Of a DNA stretch of 64,000 bases, positions 58,371 to 64,000 are shown piece by piece. A model generated the notes under the pieces. That model made no database searches. It was not told where the DNA came from and saw nothing but the letters and a program-made list of their open reading frames with translations. The stretch is from Excoecaria cochinchinensis (Eukaryota > Streptophyta > Magnoliopsida > Malpighiales > Euphorbiaceae), in contig CANTUQ010000073.1 in NCBI GenBank assembly GCA_947683425.1, positions 15,398,501 through 15,462,500 on the forward strand, written 5' to 3'. How positions within the stretch are numbered: the first letter of the stretch is position 1; every line of letters begins with the position of its first letter. The translations under genes were made by a program, and so were the position numbers.

Positions 58371-58646
58371 TGTTCATTTTAGTATTAGTGCCTGGGGAGA
58401 AGAGGAGATAATTTTATTTAAGCTATTCAAAACGGTTGTTTTAATTAAGCTTACTTTAGAAATAGTTGCAGAAAAGATAGTTCAGGAGGGTAGGAAACAT
58501 TGGTTAGCCCTGAAGGTATGCGTTGGTCAGCCAGTAGCCCAGGTGAGGCATAAGGTGGTCCTGCAGCTGGGTGGTCCCGTGAATACTCTCAGGTTCAATC
58601 TCTACTTTTAATTATTTTTAAACAAATTTAGTTAAGATAAGCTATT

Positions 58647-59720
58647 ATGAATAGATTATCTAGAATTCTCTCTGATAGAGAACCGGGTTCTAATTCTAAT
58701 ACGAACCAAAATATAAGTAATTCCTATCCTTTAGATATGAATTCTTTAGAAATTAATATAGATAAAGTAGAACAAGACTTACATAATTGGACTATACCTA
58801 AACAGAATATTAAAACAATATATTCAATAGGAACTTTTGATTTTATGTCAAATTACTCTATTAAAACAACTGAACAGACATTACTAATTAATCAAGAACA
58901 CTCTAGTATTCAACTATTCTCAGAAGAAGCAATTAGTGGTCATAAAAGAAATAAATATAGATTTTTACAAATAGGGGCAGTTCAAATAGCAATAAAGCCT
59001 TTGTTCAGGTTAGGATTAGATGTTCCCATTTTAATGTATTTAAGAGATGTTAGACATTTGGATTTTTCAAATTCCTTGCTTGCAATGGTAGAAACAAATT
59101 TAGCTAATGGACCAGTTTATTTCAACTGTTACCCAGGATTTACTCTTAGTTTATATGACAGACATTTAATGGACACTCTAACTTTGACGGTCAAAACAAA
59201 AAACTAAAATGTTAAAGAAGATGTTAAGGCTATAGCAATAATATACAGGGTATATTATAAAGTAATGACTACTTCAATAAATCCAAAATCAGTAAATACT
59301 TTAACCAAAAATGAAACAATCATTTTTGAAGGAAATAGAGCACACTCTAATATTCAGATACCTAAAAGGTTAAAATGGGATAAAATAACTAGATCGGCTA
59401 GATGGAACCTTCAGGAAGTTACTGAGCCCAGATTAATAGACTTAGATAATCAGACTTCTAGAATAACTGAACATATAGACGGATCTGTAGATATAGATTT
59501 TTTAAATATTCCTCAGGCCGGAAGACATTCAGTATATTCTAATAATAGACCCTCTACTTTAACCAATACTATACAACGTTCAGTTTCAGCTAGAAACTTA
59601 GACATAAGAGGAATAGACTTCAGGGGAAACATTCCTAGGCCCATCTATATAGAAGAAAATGAATCAACAGTAAGCCCTACAAGATCACAAATGGAAACCT
59701 TTTCCCAACTAAATATATAA
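58647..59720 (+). pseudogene. Movement-protein ORF of pararetrovirus copy 2
   Basis: Here the N-terminus is in place, starting MNRLSRILSDREPG at 58647. The frame runs through LANGPVYFNCYPGF to a TAA at 59205-59207, where copy 1 has a Leu codon. It continues in the same frame to the natural TAA at 59718-59720. The next ORF's ATG (59723) follows after two bases. Confidence 0.8.
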
Positions 59721-59722
59721 TA

Positions 59723-62205
59723 ATGATTTTTCAAACAATAAAGAATTCCTTAGAGCAAAATTAAAAGCAAATTATAATAAAAAGAAAAGAGAATGGTATT
59801 TTAATAATTTTTCGCAAAATGAATTAGAAAAATTTAGAGAAATATGGTACAAAGATATGGAAACCCAAAGAGTCAATATTCCTTTATTTTTATGGTTTGA
59901 AAATTATTATCATTATAATAATATTAATTATCCCTTTGAAAAGGAACTAAAAATGCTAAGTAAGGTTGGAAAACTCTGGAATTTAGCCAATGATGAAAGA
60001 ATAATATCTATACATCCTCCTTTAGAAAATATAATATTAAATAAAAATGATCGAGAATATATAGGAGTACCTTTTATAGAAATTAAAAAGGAAGATTCAA
60101 TAGATAGAAGAATACAACAAATTCTAATTCAAAATAATTTTACTAATCAGACCTTAGAAACCATAGGAAATCAATTAAACAGAATAGAAACTGTAGTGCA
60201 AAAACTCCATCAAGTTGAATCTATAAAACCATTTACCTTAGAACAAAAACCTTTATTTAAACCTTTCGAATTTACATGACCAACTATTAAGTTAAGTAAA
60301 GAAGAATCCATATTAAGAAAAATAGAAGAAAAATTAGGAAATCTTAACCTAAATAACTCTAAAATAATTAAGGATAACAAACAAAAGGATAAGCAATTAG
60401 CAATAATAAATAGAGATGAAAACTCTGAATTAGAGGAAGACCTTGTGGCCAATCTAGAAATTCAGTTTGATTAATCTAATAATAAGCCTTTAGAAATTAA
60501 TAAATTAAGAAGAAATGCTCCTTTACCTACTACTAGAAATTACTATTCTAGACCTACCCCTCCTGATACTCAATTTGAAGAAAGAGAAACAATTCATGCT
60601 AGTTATGACGGAAAATCTGTATACGAATGGAATATAGACGGACAGTCAGAATATATGATATTAAATCTTTTACAAGAAATGACTATGGCAGCCAGTGCCT
60701 ATAGGTCTATGGGTAATAGTGAAAGTCAGATTGCCCACGTTTTAATTTTAGGATTTACTGGACAATTAAAAGGATGGTGGGACTACTATGTATCCCACGA
60801 GCAACAGCAGTATATATTAAGAGCCACTGAAACTATAATTAAAAGAGAAAATAATATGGAAACAGAAACAATGATAGACACTAGTATTAATACTTTAATT
60901 TTTGCTATCATGAAAAGTTTTATAGGAGATCCTAGTCAATATCAAGACAGAAACTCAGAAATACTATAAAATCTTACTTGTCCCAAATTACAAGATTTTA
61001 GATGGTATAAAGGCTTATTTTAACAAAAGTTATGACAAGATCAGATTGTAATAATTCTTATTGGAAAGAAAGATTCATAGCAGGATTACCTAAACTTTTT
61101 GCATAAAGAATTAGGAATAAACTAAGATCAGATTATAATGATACTATTCCTTATAATGATTTAACTTATGGTCAAATCATCAATTATATTAATAAAGAAG
61201 GTTTAGCTATATGTTTGGAAATAAAGTTAAAAGCCAAATTGAAAAGGGATAGCCAAACAGGAAGAAGTGAATTAGGAGATTTTTGTCAACAGTATGGAAA
61301 TGAAAAAATCAATGCACCATCCTCTAGAGCTAGAAAAAAAAATATGACGAAAATATAATCCTAGAAGAAGGACATTTAGGCCCAGTTTTGAAAAGGAAAG
61401 ACCCAACATAGAAAAGCCCAATAAAAAGAATTTTCCTAGAAAAAAATCTTACAAGAAAACCTTTAAAAAGGATATAGTAATTTATTATAAATGTGGTAAG
61501 CCAGGACATTATTCAAAAAACTGCAAAATGAAAAGAAAAGTCAATAGTTTAGATGCTTCAGAAGAATCAAAAGAAAAAATTATGAAACTATTAATAAATG
61601 ATTCGTCTTCTGACACAGAAAGTGATATCTCTGAATATTCAGAAAATGATTTAAATTTAATTAGTGATAATAATTATAGTAGCGATTCAGAAATTTGTGA
61701 ATGTATAGGAACATGTCAGTGTAATCAAATAAATATGCTAAATAATGAACAAGAATTTTTATTAGATATAATAGATAAAATAGATGATCCAGAAATAAAA
61801 AAGAACTATTTACTCAAATTAAGAGAAATAATAGGACAAAGGGAGCAAAAAGATTATAGACCCTATAATTTTAATGAAATCTGTCAAAGATTTAAGCAAG
61901 TTAAGAAAGAATCCTCCATTCAAGATCTTCAAGAAGAAGTTAGGAATTTAAAGCAAGACATAAGTTCATTAAAAAGAAGAGTCCAAACCATAGAAGAAAA
62001 AAACCTTAAAGATAGTCTTGGAAAATTATTCTTAGATAAAAATAAGGCGTCTACCTCTTTAATAATAAAAGAACCTGAAGAAAAGGAAGAATATGTGAAC
62101 AGCATATCTAAAGTAAATTATCAACGATGGTATGTTAAGTTAAGTATAGTTGTAAATGATGATTTTCATCTTTCAACTTTAGCCTTAATAGATAGCGGAG
62201 CTGAT
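59723..62205 (+). pseudogene. Coat-protein region, damaged zinc knuckle and start of protease, copy 2
   Basis: Recognised blocks are FTNQTLETIGNQLNRIE (about 60130), GFTGQLKGWWDYYV (about 60750) and a Cys-rich CECIGTCQC (about 61695). The protease motif DSGAD is at 62191-62205. The first Cys of the zinc knuckle is replaced by Tyr at 61483-61485 (YYKCGKPGHYSKNC). Stops at about 60277, 60472 and 60967 and frameshifts near 59740 and 61020 break the ORF. Confidence 0.8.
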
Positions 62206-64000
62206 CAGAATTGTATTCAAGAAGGTCTAGTTCCAACTAGATATTACGAAAAACTTCAGAAAGACTCAGTTCAGCTAATGGTTCAAAATTATACATTAAT
62301 TATAAATTATCCAAGGTTAAAATATGTAATAAAGGTTATTGCTACAAAACTCAGCTAATTCTAATTAAAAATATTAATTCAGGAGTGATGCATTATCCTT
62401 TTCAAGTCTGTAATAATGGAATAATTACAAAAGTCTTAAGCAAAGATATATTATTTGAATTTTCCTTTCCAATGATAACAAGAGATGTTAATCAATTAAA
62501 AAATAATATTCAAGAAATTAACCTTATTAAAAATAAACATAGTCATATAAAACATTTAATTAGGGAAATTGATGAAAGAAGGATAAATATCCAATTAGGG
62601 ACAGAAGAAGTAAAAAACAAAATAAAAGAAATAGAGGAAACTTTTACTAAAGATGTTTGTGCACCCATACCTAATGCCTTTTGGAAAAGGAAGAGTCATA
62701 TTGTTAGCCTACCATATGAAAAAGATTTTGATGAAAAGAAGATACCCACTAGGTCTAAAGCAATCCATATGTCAGATGATTTAGAAAAACTTTGTAGAAA
62801 AGAAATCCAAGATTTAAAAAATAAAGGACTTATCAGAGACTCTAAGTCACCTTAGTCTTGCTCAGTTTTTTACATTATGAATGTAGCAGAACTAGAAAGA
62901 GGAGCCCCTAGATTAGTTATAAACTACAAACCCTTAAATAAAGTTCTTCAATGGATTAGATATCCCATACCAAAAAAAAAAGATTTATTAAAAAGATTAT
63001 ATAATGCAAAATTATTTTCTAAATTTGAAATGAAATCAGGATTTTGGCAAATACAAATTCAAGAAAATGATAGGTATAAAATATGATTTAATACTCCTTT
63101 TGGCCATTATGAATGGAATGTAATGCCTTTTGGTTTAAAAAAATGCCCCATCAGAATTTCAAAATATAATGAATGATATAGTAAGATCAATTAGTGAATT
63201 TTCTATAGTATATATAGATGATGTTTTAATATTTTCAGAAAGTATTACTCAGCATTTTAATCATTTAAGGAAATTTTATAATATTATACATAACAGTGGA
63301 CTAGTAATTTCTCCTACTAAGATGAAATTATTTCAAATAAAAGTAAGATTTTTAGGACACGATATAGATTAAGGAACTATCAGACCTATAAACAGAAGTT
63401 TAGAATTTACAGAGATAAAAAATAGTTACAGAGATTTTTAGGATGTCTAAATTATGTTCACGATTTTTTCCAGGATTTAGGAAAAATTTGCCAACCCCTT
63501 TATAATAGGCTAAAAAAGAACCCAGAACCATGGACAGATAAACATACTCAGTTAAAACTATAAAATCAAAAATAAAAGGTCTTCATTGTCTCAACATCCC
63601 TCATCCAGAAGCATTTTTTATAGTAGAAACTGATGCTAGCGATATAGGTTTTGGAGGAATTCTAAAACAAAAAAGAAATAATAAGGAAGAATTAGTGAGA
63701 TATTTTTCAGGAAGTTGGAATAATACCCAGAAAAATTATTCTACAGTTAAAAAAGAAATACTAAGCATTGTCTCATGCATCATGAAATTTGAAGATGATC
63801 TTTATATGAAAAGGTTTTTATTAAGAATAGATTGTCTTTTTGCAAAGCATATTTTAGAAAAAGATGTTAAAAATTTAATTTCTAAATAAGTTTTTGCCAG
63901 ATGGCAAGCCCTTCTTAGCAATTTTAATTTTGAAATAGAATTTATCAAAGGACAAAACAATTGTTTGCCTGATTTCCTTTCTCGTGAGTTTTTACATGGA
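62206..64000 (+). pseudogene. Protease end, reverse transcriptase and RNase H, copy 2
   Basis: A loss of about 27 bases near 62387 removes part of the protease end relative to copy 1. Reverse transcriptase retains its YIDDVLIFS box at 63211-63237. A stop interrupts it at about 63085 and an extra base in an A-run near 63140 shifts the frame. RNase H starts near 63600 (ETDASDIGFGGILKQKR), has a TAA at 63887-63889, and reaches the window end at LPDFLSREF. Confidence 0.8.

Larger units (their letters stand above)
58380..64000 (+). mobile_element. Endogenous plant pararetrovirus (Caulimoviridae), copy 2, broken, runs off the window
   Basis: This is the same element family as copy 1, in forward order from the primer site to RNase H, with scattered substitutions and indels throughout. 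A decayed primer site (TAGTATTAGTGCC) at 58380-58392 follows the microsatellite. It has independent stops and frameshifts in every ORF. The right end lies beyond 64000. Confidence 0.85.

Noticed and set aside
58198..58611. 137-codon frame rich in Tyr-Val-Met-Cys
   Set aside because: It is a direct translation of the TATG/TA microsatellite, then of the pararetrovirus leader.

Overview
This is nuclear DNA from a flowering plant, most likely a eudicot; I cannot name the species. The only recognisable host gene is a seven-exon minus-strand gene (6558-10364) for the thylakoid-lumen cyclophilin CYP38/TLP40. Almost everything else is transposable elements, repeats and endogenous plant pararetrovirus (Caulimoviridae) sequence. 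No rRNA, tRNA, CRISPR array or bacterial-type operon was seen.

Layout. (1) 1-5253 is the 3' end of a Tat/Ogre-like Ty3/gypsy element: repeat-bearing 3' UTR, polypurine tract and 3' LTR (3126-5253). A solo LTR of another gypsy family (404-3090, duplication ACCCA) sits inside it. (2) 5254-10640 holds CYP38 and its short promoter. (3) 10641-29348 is an 18.7-kb CACTA (En/Spm) transposon with CACTACAAGAA ends, a TTT duplication and two decayed minus-strand genes. A gypsy element (11365-18855, duplication TCAAT) split the accessory gene, and a solo Tat-like LTR (21084-23912, duplication CCTGG) split the TNP2 transposase. (4) 29812-30461 is a hAT-type non-autonomous element with an 8-bp duplication. 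(5) 32349-48679 is a 16.3-kb minus-strand Tat/Ogre-lineage retrotransposon (duplication GTAGC). It has two similar LTRs, a pol with two RNase H domains and a G-patch, most of gag apparently missing, one extra ORF in sense, one extra spliced ORF in antisense, and a 37-bp tandem array by its 3' LTR. (6) 49737 to the window end holds two diverged, broken pararetrovirus copies, each beside a simple repeat and separated by the 3' part of a gypsy LTR (57060-58205).

How the parts fit. Target-site duplications date insertions relative to each other: the CACTA element landed about 280 bp upstream of CYP38 and later received two retroelement insertions. Many gypsy and virus reading frames are broken by single stops at sites expected to be CAA, CAG, CGA or TGG codons, as expected of methylated, silenced repeats. 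The strongest candidate for something little described is the Tat element's antisense gene (38724-40089). It has its own TATA box and intron and a GC-rich near-palindromic motif upstream that is shared with the element's LTRs.
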